From Micromonospora sp. MW-13 (GTDB lineage Bacteria > Actinomycetota > Actinomycetes > Mycobacteriales > Micromonosporaceae), in contig NZ_QKKX01000033.1 of NCBI RefSeq assembly GCF_003434305.1, forward strand, positions 1-64,000: a stretch of DNA of 64,000 nt. Direction: 5' to 3'. The notes below the pieces were generated by a model that saw only the letters and a list, made by a program, of their open reading frames with translations, ran no database searches and was not told the origin of the DNA. Position 1 is the stretch's first letter. Each line of letters begins with the position of its first letter. The position numbers and the translations under genes are program-made. Below are positions 8,374-18,509 of this stretch, piece after piece.

Positions 8374-9384
8374 CTACGGCAGGGTGACCGGGAGGCGGTA
8401 CTGGCGCTCCGTTCCCATGGCCGTGCGCAGGTGGACCTCACCGGTGCGCAGGCCGTAGGTGACCGACCAGCGGGTGTGACCCTGCCGGACGTCGTTGAGC
8501 AGTTCCAGCGCCGCCCGGGCGTCGACCACCCCGCCGGCCTTGGTCAGCCCGGCGGCGAGCACCCCGTAGCGGTGGTCGGTGCGCCGGCGCTCCTCGGGTA
8601 CGCCGACCACCGGCACGTTGGTCAGCACCTGCCAGTTCCCCTGCCCCTTGCCGACCCGCATCGCGCCGTCGACGAACTCGACCACGGCGGAGGCCCCGGT
8701 GGCGTCGGCGAGCAGGTAGTGCAACGGCGGCCCGCCCTCGAAGTCGAGGTTGTGCCGCTTGAAGACGGCGACGGCCTCGTCGACCGTGGCGGCCTGGTCG
8801 AGCACCAGCCGCAGGATGCGTACCGAGCCGACGGTGGACCTGCCCGCCGCTGGCCGGGCGGTGGCGGCGTCGTCGGCGGCCAGCCCGACGGCGAGCCCGC
8901 GCTCGTTCATCCCGTCGAAGGGCAGCAGGGGCGCGTCGAGCAGCCGGCGGTCCCCCGTCGGGTCGGCGCCGACGCCGAGGTAGGACATGTCGACCAGGGA
9001 GACCGTGGCGTACCCGTCCGGTGGGTCGGTGCGCAGCACCAGGGCCGGGTTGGCGGTCCAGTCGAAGTTGCGGGCGAACAGCGGCCGGCTCCGGTCGCCC
9101 CAGGCGGCGAAGAGCGAGCAGCCGAACGGGCTGGGCGGCGCGGCGTCGGTGCCCACGGTCGGGTCGTAGTCGCCGACGAAGGTCATCTCCCACATCGGCA
9201 GGTCGTCGACCTTGCGCAGGCTGGCCAGGGTCTGCTCGGCCTCGGCCGCGCTCTGCCGGGACCCGGACGGTGGGCCGGTCGACGGGCCGGCGGGCGTCGG
9301 CCCGGCGGCGGTGGGCTCGGGGCCGGAGCAGGCGGTGACGGCGAGCAGCAGGGCCAGGCTGGCGCCGAAGAAGGTCCTACGCAT
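8374..9384 (-). CDS. Lipoprotein, linear amide C-N hydrolase (C45/C59 Ntn type)
   Basis: A 336-residue exported lipoprotein. The signal peptide ends in the lipobox VTAC (Cys at about 19), followed by a Pro/Gly/Thr-rich linker. The core resembles acyl-CoA:6-APA acyltransferase/choloylglycine-hydrolase-like Ntn enzymes: a candidate nucleophile Cys in PFGCSLFAAWG, then the characteristic RPLFARNFDW and a later NERGLAVGLA. These enzymes cut amides such as penicillins, bile-salt conjugates or N-acyl lactones. Unlike classic members, the Cys is internal, so either N-terminal processing or an unprocessed catalytic Cys must be assumed. The ATG at 9384 lies 9 nt after a TAGCGT box. Substrate unknown. 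Confidence 0.75.
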   Translation of the reverse strand: MRRTFFGASLALLLAVTACSGPEPTAAGPTPAGPSTGPPSGSRQSAAEAEQTLASLRKVDDLPMWEMTFVGDYDPTVGTDAAPPSPFGCSLFAAWGDRSRPLFARNFDWTANPALVLRTDPPDGYATVSLVDMSYLGVGADPTGDRRLLDAPLLPFDGMNERGLAVGLAADDAATARPAAGRSTVGSVRILRLVLDQAATVDEAVAVFKRHNLDFEGGPPLHYLLADATGASAVVEFVDGAMRVGKGQGNWQVLTNVPVVGVPEERRRTDHRYGVLAAGLTKAGGVVDARAALELLNDVRQGHTRWSVTYGLRTGEVHLRTAMGTERQYRLPVTLP

Positions 9385-9427
9385 GATGCCTGAACGCTAG
9401 GTCAGCCATCGACCGTTGTCCACCATG

Positions 9428-9445
9428 CCGGCGGGAGCCCGCCGG
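9428..9445 (-). terminator. Short GC hairpin downstream of the amidotransferase operon
   Basis: CCGGCGGG-AG-CCCGCCGG is a perfect 8-bp inverted repeat about 125 nt beyond the stop of the leftward asparagine-synthetase-like gene and before the start region of the lipoprotein gene. The very small loop and the distance make this weak evidence for termination. Confidence 0.3.
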
Positions 9446-9568
9446 ACGGCGGCGGAAGTGCCTGGTCACAGGGCTGCGCCGAGCCGCCGGCGGGGCGCTG
9501 TGCGAGGATCGGCCGCCGTGGACCCTGCGGCGGGGTACGGGGCGGGCCCGGCGGGCGACCAGCAGCGG

Positions 9569-11170
9569 TCAGCCGACCGGCGTGTGGCGCGTGGCGCGCG
9601 GGCCGACCAACCGGCGGACCACCGGCGCGGCGTTCCACTTCGCCGCCCCGACCAGGTCCCGGGCGTGCTCCAGCATCGTGTAGTCCGGCCTGGCCAGCCC
9701 AGCGGCGACGGCCCGGTCCAGGTCGTTGCCGCACCTGCTGAGCACGCTGTCGAAGTCCCGCCGGACGGGTTCGAGCAGGTGGTAGCCGAACGAGCGGTGC
9801 AGCCGGGCGAACAGCGGCTTGTAGAGCCGGGCCCGCTCGTGCAGGCCCGACGAGTACGACATCGGGTTCTTCGGTCGACGCAGCACGTAGTCGGGCAGCA
9901 CGTCGGCGAACGCCCGCCGCACGATCCACTTCTCCCGCCCCTCGCGCAGCTTCAGCTCCAGCGGCAGCCGCATCGCCAGCTCCACCACGCGCAGGTCGAG
10001 GAACGGCACCCGCGCCTCCACCCCGTGGCCCATGCTGGCCCGGTCCACCCGCTGCAACTCCGTACGGCAGAGGTTGCGGATCCGGTGCAGGAAGAGCCGG
10101 CGGGCCCGCTCGGGGCCGACCTGGTGGTACATCGGGTAGCCGCCGAACAGCTCGTCGGAGCCGTCCCCGGTGAGCACCACCTTCACCCCGAGGTCGCGGA
10201 GCCGACGGAAGATCGGCACCGAGACCACCGCGTTGATGATGTCCCCGTACTCGGTCAGCTCCGAGATCCGGATGGCCTCCCGCACCTCGGCGAGCCGGAC
10301 GTCGCGGGGGCGCAGCTCGACCACCTCGTGCGGCACCCCAAGGTCGGCGGCGAGCCGCCGGGCGTACGCCACGTCCGGGCTCTCCGGAACGCCGATGGTG
10401 ACCGCCACGCAGTCCGGGTGCATCTGGTGGGCGTGCACCAGGGCCAGGGAGCTGTCCAGCCCGCCGGAGAGCACCACGCCGAGGGGCAGGTCGGTGTCCA
10501 CCCGCATCCGGATGCTGTCGGTGAGGGCGGCCCGGACGAGCAGGGCGGCCTCGTCCGGGTCGTCCACCACCGGCAGCCCCTCGCCCAGGGTCAGCAGGTC
10601 CACGTACGGGCGCAGCCGGACGTCGTCGCCCGGTTCGACCCAGCCGTGGTGCCCGGGGGGCACCTCGCCCACCGGCGCGCCGTGCCCCACGAGGGCCTTG
10701 ACCTCGCTGGCCAGGTGCAGGCAGCCGGGCACCCGGGACCAGTACAGCGGCTTGACCCCGAGCGGGTCACGGGCCAGGTAGGCCCGCCCGGTGGCCCGCT
10801 CGACGACGACGAACGCGTACTCGCCGCGCAGCCGCCGCACCGCCTCCTCACCCCAGGCCAGGAACGCGGCGAGCAGCACCTCGGTGTCGCTCTCGGTGTC
10901 CATCGGGTGGCCGAGTCGCGTCAGCTCCGCCCGCAACTCGTGGTGGTTGAAGACCTCGCCGTTGTAGCAGAGCAGGAACCGCCCGTCGGCGGAGAGCCGG
11001 GGCTGCACGGCCCGGTCCCGGTCGACGATCCGCAGCCGGCGGGTGCCGGCGAGCAGTCCGGCCTCCCGGTGGGTCTCGGTCACCTCGCCGCGCGGGGCGA
11101 GGACGGCCAGCATCCGGCGGAAGGTGGCCGGGTCGGCCTGCGGGCCGATGCTCAACGCGATGCCGCACAC
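9569..11170 (-). CDS. Asparagine-synthetase-like glutamine amidotransferase
   Basis: A 533-residue enzyme of the AsnB family: an N-terminal class II glutaminase domain and a C-terminal synthetase domain. The GTG start at 11170 gives MCGIAL, so Cys2 becomes the N-terminal nucleophile. Also visible are the glutaminase motif CYNGEVFNHHELR and the ATP-pyrophosphatase loop LSGGLDSS, with GDGSDELFGGYP downstream. Known members make asparagine or amidate other carboxylates such as meso-diaminopimelate in peptidoglycan or NAGGN. It follows the M15-like peptidase gene after only 3 nt, so they form an operon, which argues against a purely housekeeping role. Substrate not determinable here. Confidence 0.85.
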   Translation of the reverse strand: MCGIALSIGPQADPATFRRMLAVLAPRGEVTETHREAGLLAGTRRLRIVDRDRAVQPRLSADGRFLLCYNGEVFNHHELRAELTRLGHPMDTESDTEVLLAAFLAWGEEAVRRLRGEYAFVVVERATGRAYLARDPLGVKPLYWSRVPGCLHLASEVKALVGHGAPVGEVPPGHHGWVEPGDDVRLRPYVDLLTLGEGLPVVDDPDEAALLVRAALTDSIRMRVDTDLPLGVVLSGGLDSSLALVHAHQMHPDCVAVTIGVPESPDVAYARRLAADLGVPHEVVELRPRDVRLAEVREAIRISELTEYGDIINAVVSVPIFRRLRDLGVKVVLTGDGSDELFGGYPMYHQVGPERARRLFLHRIRNLCRTELQRVDRASMGHGVEARVPFLDLRVVELAMRLPLELKLREGREKWIVRRAFADVLPDYVLRRPKNPMSYSSGLHERARLYKPLFARLHRSFGYHLLEPVRRDFDSVLSRCGNDLDRAVAAGLARPDYTMLEHARDLVGAAKWNAAPVVRRLVGPRATRHTPVG

Positions 11171-11173
11171 GGC

Positions 11174-12142
11174 TCAGACCCCCATCTCGGCCTCGTACAC
11201 CCGGCGGAACCGCAGCCGGGCGGCGGGCGCGAGGCACAGGTGCCAGGCCTGTCCCTCGTCGACCACGTTGAGCTCGCCGGCCTGTTGCCGGGCGAGCAGC
11301 AGGCCGGCGAGTGCGTCCCGGGCGCCGAACCGCTCGAACCAGGCCAGCTCCACGTCGGCGGCGTAGCCGAGGCAGTGCCCGCTGGGCACCATCGCGGCGT
11401 AGCCGAGGCGGCGTAGCTGGTGCTGGTGCGCGGCGCTGCGGACCAGGCTGGTCACCCACAGCGGCGGGGTGCCGGGCGGGGCGGTTCGGGCGAACTCGCG
11501 GCCGATGTCGTTGAGCAGGCCGACCACCTCGCGCCGGGCCCGGCGGAACTTCAGCCCGGCGGTGCGCGGCCGGGCGTCCGGCAGCAGCCGCCGGCACACC
11601 GCCCGCACGCCCCGGCCGACGACGGTGGCGGGCTGCTCCTGGTACCGGAAGCGGAGCAGGTCGCGGCGGCGCAGCCACTCCAGGTCGACCAGGTCGGCGC
11701 TGGCGTTCACCTCCGCGTCGGTCATGAAGGTGGGCGCGTCGCGCCACCACAGCACGTCGATGCGGGAGAGCAGGTAGATCCGGACCAGGGTGGTCAGGTC
11801 GGTGGCGGAGCTGCGCCGGTTGGGCTGGTAGCGGGCCATCTCCAGCAGCAGCGTCTCCCGGGCGCCGATGAGACCCTGCGGGGTGGCGTCGAGCACCGCG
11901 GCGATCGCCGGCTCGCGCAGGCGCTCGTCGAGCAGCACCTGTCGGGCCCCCGCCGACTCGGGTTCGGCCAGGGCACCGACCTCGATCAGCAGCTCCGCCA
12001 CGGCCGCCCGGTAGGCGGCGAGGTCGGGGGCGGTGGGCGGGGCCGGCCGGCGAGCCACCCCCCGGGGCACCCGCCGGGCCGGCGTGGCGGACGCGACGGG
12101 CGGGCCGGGCTGGGGGCCGGGGCTTCGGCTGGGCACTCGCAT
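11174..12142 (-). CDS. M15-like zinc peptidase domain protein (DUF5715-like)
   Basis: A 322-residue protein. The C-terminal third carries SGHCLGYAAD, an exact match to the SxHxxGxAxD zinc-binding pattern of M15 D-Ala-D-Ala carboxypeptidases. A later acidic residue and WH (DEGQAWHLCL) supply the third ligand. The N-terminal two thirds are mostly helical with no recognised domain. There is no obvious signal peptide from the ATG at 12142; the start region is Pro/Arg-rich, so export is uncertain. It is first in a two-gene operon with the amidotransferase, preceded by GAGAGGACC. A role in peptide or peptidoglycan-stem processing is an inference from the zinc motif. Confidence 0.7.
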   Translation of the reverse strand: MRVPSRSPGPQPGPPVASATPARRVPRGVARRPAPPTAPDLAAYRAAVAELLIEVGALAEPESAGARQVLLDERLREPAIAAVLDATPQGLIGARETLLLEMARYQPNRRSSATDLTTLVRIYLLSRIDVLWWRDAPTFMTDAEVNASADLVDLEWLRRRDLLRFRYQEQPATVVGRGVRAVCRRLLPDARPRTAGLKFRRARREVVGLLNDIGREFARTAPPGTPPLWVTSLVRSAAHQHQLRRLGYAAMVPSGHCLGYAADVELAWFERFGARDALAGLLLARQQAGELNVVDEGQAWHLCLAPAARLRFRRVYEAEMGV

Positions 12143-12807
12143 GGTCGGGTCCTCTCTCCCGGCACGACACCGTGTCAGTTGACCTAAAAACACCGTAATC
12201 GTGAAAACTAGGGTAGGCCCGAACAATCCTCTTATATCCCCCCGAAGGGCGAGGATCGCCACCTAACGGCGAGCACGGCTTACGGGCCGGCTCCAGCCGG
12301 GACAGGGGAACCGGTCCTGCGGGCGGCGAGGGTGGACGCTCCCGCCCGCGGCTGCCGCGCGACCAGCCCGGCCGCCACCCCCCGGATCGGGCTGGTGGCG
12401 CAGGGTCCGCGCCGCACCGCCCCACCATCGCCGAGTTCGACCACCTGCGCGGCTACCGCTGACCGGGTGGAGCAGGACGGCCGGGGTGGGTGCGGCACCC
12501 CGGCCGTCCGCCCGGGCCTCGATTCCCAGCGGAAGAGGCCCTTGTCCCAGTTTCGCCGAACGCAGCCGTTCGCGCAGCCCCCTCCGGGGACTACAGAGCC
12601 GAACGGTTACGGATCGTTGCCCGGTAGGCAGGCGTCGACGGCGAGACCGAGCGCCGCGCGCCAACCAGCACCGCGCCCCCTCCGGCGCTCTCCCCGTCGC
12701 CGGCGAGCCGGTGGCGGCGACCGGACGGACCGCCTCGCGGGGTGGTGCGACCGACGGTTGTGCCGGTCGCCGGAGCGGGCCGCGAGGGGTGATGAAAAGC
12801 TTGTGGC
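12143..12807. other. Divergent intergenic region with AT-rich island and orphan terminator
   Basis: A stretch of 665 nt between the leftward peptidase operon and the rightward helicase. From about 12175 to 12240 it is strikingly A/T-rich for this genome, with runs such as CTAAAAACACCG and CTTATATC; this is the likely promoter area of the leftward operon. A rightward frame with a protein-like end (IAEFDHLRGYR, stop 12460-12462) precedes a strong terminator but has no ATG or GTG start. It could be a gene remnant or the end of a small RNA. The rest, 12510-12807, holds nothing I recognise apart from the helicase leader. Confidence 0.45.
12475..12509 (+). terminator. Perfect stem-loop terminator with no intact upstream gene
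   Basis: GGACGGCCGGGGTG (12475-12488) pairs perfectly over 14 bp with 12496-12509, with a 7-nt loop. It lies 12 nt after an in-frame stop but no complete rightward gene precedes it. Confidence 0.65.
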
Positions 12808-14517
12808 ATGACCGCCGCACCGACACCGATCGACCCCACCACCCCCGGCAGCACCGACGAGGCGAACGCCTTCGCGGATCTCGGGTTGCGCGCCGAACTG
12901 CTCGGCGCCCTCTCCGCGCTCGGCTACGAGGAGCCGACGCCGATCCAGCGGGAGGCCATCCCTCCCCTGCTGGCCGGCCAGGATCTGCTGGGCCAGGCGG
13001 CCACCGGCACAGGCAAGACCGCCGCCTTCGCCCTGCCGCTGTTGCAGCGCATGCCGGACGACCGCTCCGGCGGAGACCCGGTGGCGCTGGTGCTGGTGCC
13101 CACCCGGGAGCTGGCGGTGCAGGTCTCCGAGGCGTTCCACCGGTACGGCAAGGACCTCGGCACCCGGGTGCTGCCGATCTACGGCGGGCAGCCGATCGGC
13201 CGGCAGCTTCGCGCCCTGGACCTGGGCGTGGACGTGGTGGTGGCCACCCCGGGGCGGGCGCTGGACCACATCGCCCGGGGCACCCTGCGGCTGGGCGAGC
13301 TGGCCACGGTGGTCCTCGACGAGGCCGACGAGATGCTCGACATGGGCTTCGCCGAGGACATCGAGGCGATCCTGGAGCACGCCCCGGCACAGCGGCAGAC
13401 GGTGCTGTTCTCGGCGACCATGCCGTCGCGCATCGACGGGATGGCCCGCCAGCACCTGACCGACCCGGTGCGCATCCAGATCGGCCGGGAGCAGCCGGTG
13501 GCCGGCGAGGCGCCCCTGGTGCGGCAGAGCGCGTACATCGTGGCGCGGGCGCACAAGCCGGCGGCGCTGGGCCGGGTGCTGGACGTGGAGTCGCCGACCG
13601 CGGCGATCGTGTTCTGCCGCAGCCGCGAGGAGGTGGACCGACTCACCGAGACGATGAACGGCCGGGGCTACCGGGCCGAGGCGCTGCACGGCGGGATGAG
13701 CCAGGAGCAGCGGGACCGGGTGATGGGGCGGCTGCGCGCCGGCACCGCCGACCTGCTGGTGGCCACCGACGTGGCCGCCCGGGGTCTGGACGTCGAGCAG
13801 CTCACCCACGTGGTCAACTACGACGTGCCGTCGGCCCCGGAGTCGTACGTGCACCGGATCGGCCGGGTGGGCCGGGCCGGCCGCGAGGGCGTGGCGATCA
13901 CCCTCGCCGAGCCGCGCGAGCACCGGATGCTCAAGACCATCGAGCGGGTGACCGGGCAACGGATCGCGATCGACAAGATCCCCACGGCGGCCGACCTGCG
14001 CACCCGGCGGCTGGAGCTGACCCAGGCGGCGCTGCGGGAGTCGCTGCTGGAGGACGACCTGGACCCGTTCCGGGTGATCGTGGAGTCGCTGTCGGACGAG
14101 TTCGACCTGGTGGAGGTCGCCCTCGCCGCGGTGAAGCTCGCCCACGAGGCCGCCTCACCGGGCTCGGACGACGAGGAGGAGATCCCCCAGGTCGCGGTCC
14201 GTCCGCAGCGGGAGAGCCGCCCGGGGTACGAGGGTCGGGGCGGCGACCGCCGGCCGGCCCGGCCCCGGACGGGGGGCACCACGCAGGTGTTCATCGGGCT
14301 GGGCCGGCGCGCCGGGGTGCGCCCGCAGGACCTGGTGGGGGCGATCACCGGGGAGACCCGGATCAGCGGCCGGGACATCGGCTCGATCGAGATCGCCGAC
14401 CGGTTCTCGCTGGTGGAGGTCCCGAACGGGGTGGCCGACGAGGTGATCGCCGGGCTGCGCGGCAGCACCATCAAGGGCCGCAAGACGACCGTACGCCGCG
14501 ACCGCGACCGCCCCTGA
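12808..14517 (+). CDS. deaD: DEAD-box RNA helicase with DbpA-type RNA-binding domain
   Basis: A 569-residue ATP-dependent RNA helicase of the DeaD/CsdA group, acting in ribosome assembly, mRNA decay and cold adaptation. Motifs in order: Q motif (YEEPTPIQREAI), Walker A ATGTGKT, PTRELA, TPGR, DEAD within VVLDEADEMLDMGF, SATMP, the ATDVAARGLDV region, and HRIGRVGRAG. A Gly/Arg-rich linker (around RPGYEGRGGDRRPARP) leads to a C-terminal DbpA-like RRM (TTQVFIGLGRRAGVRPQDLV to the end). No good ribosome-binding site sits at the usual distance from the ATG at 12808; an out-of-frame ATG precedes it. Confidence 0.92.
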   Translation: MTAAPTPIDPTTPGSTDEANAFADLGLRAELLGALSALGYEEPTPIQREAIPPLLAGQDLLGQAATGTGKTAAFALPLLQRMPDDRSGGDPVALVLVPTRELAVQVSEAFHRYGKDLGTRVLPIYGGQPIGRQLRALDLGVDVVVATPGRALDHIARGTLRLGELATVVLDEADEMLDMGFAEDIEAILEHAPAQRQTVLFSATMPSRIDGMARQHLTDPVRIQIGREQPVAGEAPLVRQSAYIVARAHKPAALGRVLDVESPTAAIVFCRSREEVDRLTETMNGRGYRAEALHGGMSQEQRDRVMGRLRAGTADLLVATDVAARGLDVEQLTHVVNYDVPSAPESYVHRIGRVGRAGREGVAITLAEPREHRMLKTIERVTGQRIAIDKIPTAADLRTRRLELTQAALRESLLEDDLDPFRVIVESLSDEFDLVEVALAAVKLAHEAASPGSDDEEEIPQVAVRPQRESRPGYEGRGGDRRPARPRTGGTTQVFIGLGRRAGVRPQDLVGAITGETRISGRDIGSIEIADRFSLVEVPNGVADEVIAGLRGSTIKGRKTTVRRDRDRP

Positions 14518-14526
14518 CCTCCTGAC

Positions 14527-14594
14527 CGACTCGACGTCGATGGCCTCGCGGTTGTCCCGGTCCGGGATCCCGCACGGCCACCGACGTCGAGTCG
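14527..14594. terminator. Long bidirectional stem-loop between deaD and lon
   Basis: Arms 14527-14545 and 14576-14594 pair over 19 positions with one mismatch (left arm begins CGACTCGACGTCGATGG). The 30-nt loop contains its own hairpin TCCCGG-T-CCGGGA. It separates two convergent genes. Confidence 0.75.
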
Positions 14595-14656
14595 CCCCCG
14601 GGCGACGCGGTCGCCCGGGGCAGCTCGGCACGCGTACGGGTCAGCACGCGTAGTTC

Positions 14657-16987
<2,331 letters not shown>

Positions 16988-17005
16988 CGAACACCTGCTA
17001 TCGCG

Positions 17006-17030
17006 TTGAGTTGAGCCTGACTCACTCAAG
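17006..17030 (-). promoter_or_regulatory. HAIR-like element (HspR site) upstream of lon
   Basis: On the minus strand the sequence begins CTTGAGT and ends ACTCAA, with a nested second inverted repeat (TGAG...CTCA) inside. The arms TTGAGTGAG and CTCAACTCAA pair with a single bulge. The half-sites match the HAIR consensus CTTGAGT-N7-ACTCAAG, although the spacer is 11-12 rather than 7 nt. It lies 19-43 nt upstream of the lon start, where a repressor would block transcription. Confidence 0.65.
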
Positions 17031-17294
17031 TAACAAAGCGTGCCCCTTGTTCCGGGGTGTGATCCAGGCCACCCTTCACGGTCGCTCCGACGCCGTGGAG
17101 ATCGCGGGGAACCACCCGGCCCCACGGGTCGGCGCACCGGATGACGGGTGGCGGACCGAATCAGACGGCCACCCGCGCGGGCCCCGGACCTGCCCAACCA
17201 CGCGAGCGGCACTGGCAAATTCCACCGGTCGAGCGGGATTCCATCCCGCAGAACTCGACTCGCCGAATGCGGAACGGGGCATATTCTTGCGGAA

Positions 17295-17324
17295 TTGCCA
17301 GTTGATAGGTCAAACTCTTAGCAC
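17295..17324 (+). promoter_or_regulatory. Candidate lsr2 promoter
   Basis: TTGCCA (17295-17300) and TAGCAC (17319-17324) are separated by 18 nt, in an A/T-rich stretch 30 nt before the lsr2 start. AAGGAG follows at 17339-17344. Confidence 0.5.
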
Positions 17325-17353
17325 ACCCCGCCCCACACAAGGAGTAATTGGCG

Positions 17354-17701
17354 ATGGCTCGGAAAGTAATCACCGTTCTGACTGACGACCTCGACGGCGG
17401 GAAGGCGGATCGCACCGTCGAGTTCAGCCTGGACGGCGTGGCGTACACCATCGATGTCTCCGACGAGAACGCCGGCACCCTGCGCAAAGCACTCGACCCC
17501 TACATCAACGCCGGCCGGCGCATCGGTCGGGGGCCGGTCGAGACCGGCCGGGCCCCCCGCCGCCCCGGCAGGGCCCAGGTCTCCGGAATGGACCGCGAGC
17601 AGAACCGGGCCATCCGGGAATGGGCCACCAACAACGGCTACGAGATTTCCGACCGCGGGCGCATCCCGGTGTCGGTCGTCGAGGCCTACAAGAACCGCTG
17701 A
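17354..17701 (+). CDS. lsr2: Nucleoid-associated protein Lsr2
   Basis: A 115-residue DNA-bridging xenogeneic silencer, the actinobacterial counterpart of H-NS. The N-terminal dimerisation domain starts MARKVITVLTDDLDGGKAD and contains VEFSLDGVAYTIDVSDENA. The C-terminal DNA-binding domain has IREWATNNGYEISDRGRI with the R-G-R minor-groove motif, followed by VVEAY. The ATG at 17354 has AAGGAG 9 nt upstream; an in-frame TTG two codons earlier is less likely. Lsr2 binds A/T-rich DNA, so the unusually A/T-rich islands in this window are plausible targets. Confidence 0.96.
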   Translation: MARKVITVLTDDLDGGKADRTVEFSLDGVAYTIDVSDENAGTLRKALDPYINAGRRIGRGPVETGRAPRRPGRAQVSGMDREQNRAIREWATNNGYEISDRGRIPVSVVEAYKNR

Positions 17702-18155
17702 GCCTGCGGCGGGCCGCGATCCGGGGATCCCGGGTCGCGCGGTGGAGGCCGGCGCCCGCCGGCCCCTTTCCGGTCGCATTTCCCACGACACCGCCAGCCG
17801 GTGCCGGACCGCACCCCGACTCGGCCGAACCGCGACTCGGCCGGGTCAGCGCACCCGGCGCACCAACGGGCGGCCTGGGCCGGGCACATCCGGCCCTACG
17901 GGGGCCGCCGGTCGACGCCCGCCCCGCCGAACCGCCTCCGGGTTCGGCGGCTGGCGGGTGCTGCCGAGCATCCGGCAGGCCGCTGGACGGCACGCACGAG
18001 GCGGCGGCGCGGGTGGTCGTCCGCCGGTCCCGGGCGGACGAGATCTGCGTCACGGCGACTATTCCGCCGAAGACCGCGAGCGGGCCGACAACGGCCGGCA
18101 GCCGCTTGCTCCGCGCGATACCGGATGACCCGCCCGCCCGTGTGGACCTGCGCAT
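17505..18155 (-). pseudogene. Probable broken gene for a secreted or membrane-anchored protein
   Basis: A leftward frame starts at the ATG at 18155 with AAGGAG 9 nt upstream. It encodes a signal/anchor-like segment (SKRLPAVVGPLAVFGGIVAV, then TQISSARD). For about 50 codons the third positions are G/C, as in real genes here. After SSGLPD the codon pattern collapses into Pro/Arg/Gly-rich sequence and the frame runs antisense into lsr2. I read this as an intact translation start with a frameshift or deletion downstream. The alternative is a short real protein ending in another frame. Function unknown. Confidence 0.35.
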
Positions 18156-18509
18156 CGAATTGCTCTCCTTCTCGATCCGGTAGCAGACAGGCGAGCCCAC
18201 CGGACCGACGAATTCGGGTGGAACGCCTCGGCGACGATCACTGCGACGTCCGGTCGCATGGCGATGGTCGACGGCGCCCTTTCCGCACCGCCGTCCGCGC
18301 CGGCGGCGCGGTGGGGGAAGATTCCCGTCCATTCCCGCTGGAGTACGGAGCCGGGACGGCGAGGGTTCCACCCGGATATGGGAATTCTGCGGCGACGGCC
18401 GCCCCGTGAACGGTGATCGGCAGGGGCGGGCGGTCGCGCTGCCGGCGGCCGGGCCAAAGGGTGTCGGTCCACCCGGAGGAGGCCGGTGGACGGCCCGTTC
18501 CAAGATGCG
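17702..18509. other. Gene-poor stretch after lsr2
   Basis: A stretch of 808 nt. Apart from the probable pseudogene on the minus strand (start 18155), I see no frame with good codon bias and a start on either strand. The part 18160-18400 is less G/C-rich (for example GACGAATTCGGGTGG and GGATATGGGAATTC) and may be promoter DNA for the leftward remnant. There are no tRNA-like or insertion-sequence-like features. Confidence 0.4.

Larger units (their letters stand above)
16988..17353. other. Divergent lon/lsr2 intergenic region
   Basis: A 366-nt gap between the divergent genes. The first 45 nt hold the HAIR-like element and lon leader; the last 60 nt hold the lsr2 promoter and ribosome-binding site. 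The middle (about 17050-17270) has no convincing gene on either strand and becomes A/T-richer towards lsr2. Confidence 0.5.

Noticed and set aside
12332..12811. Rightward frame of 159 codons before deaD
   Set aside because: Arg/Pro/Ala-rich with no codon bias; it crosses the orphan terminator and overlaps the deaD start.
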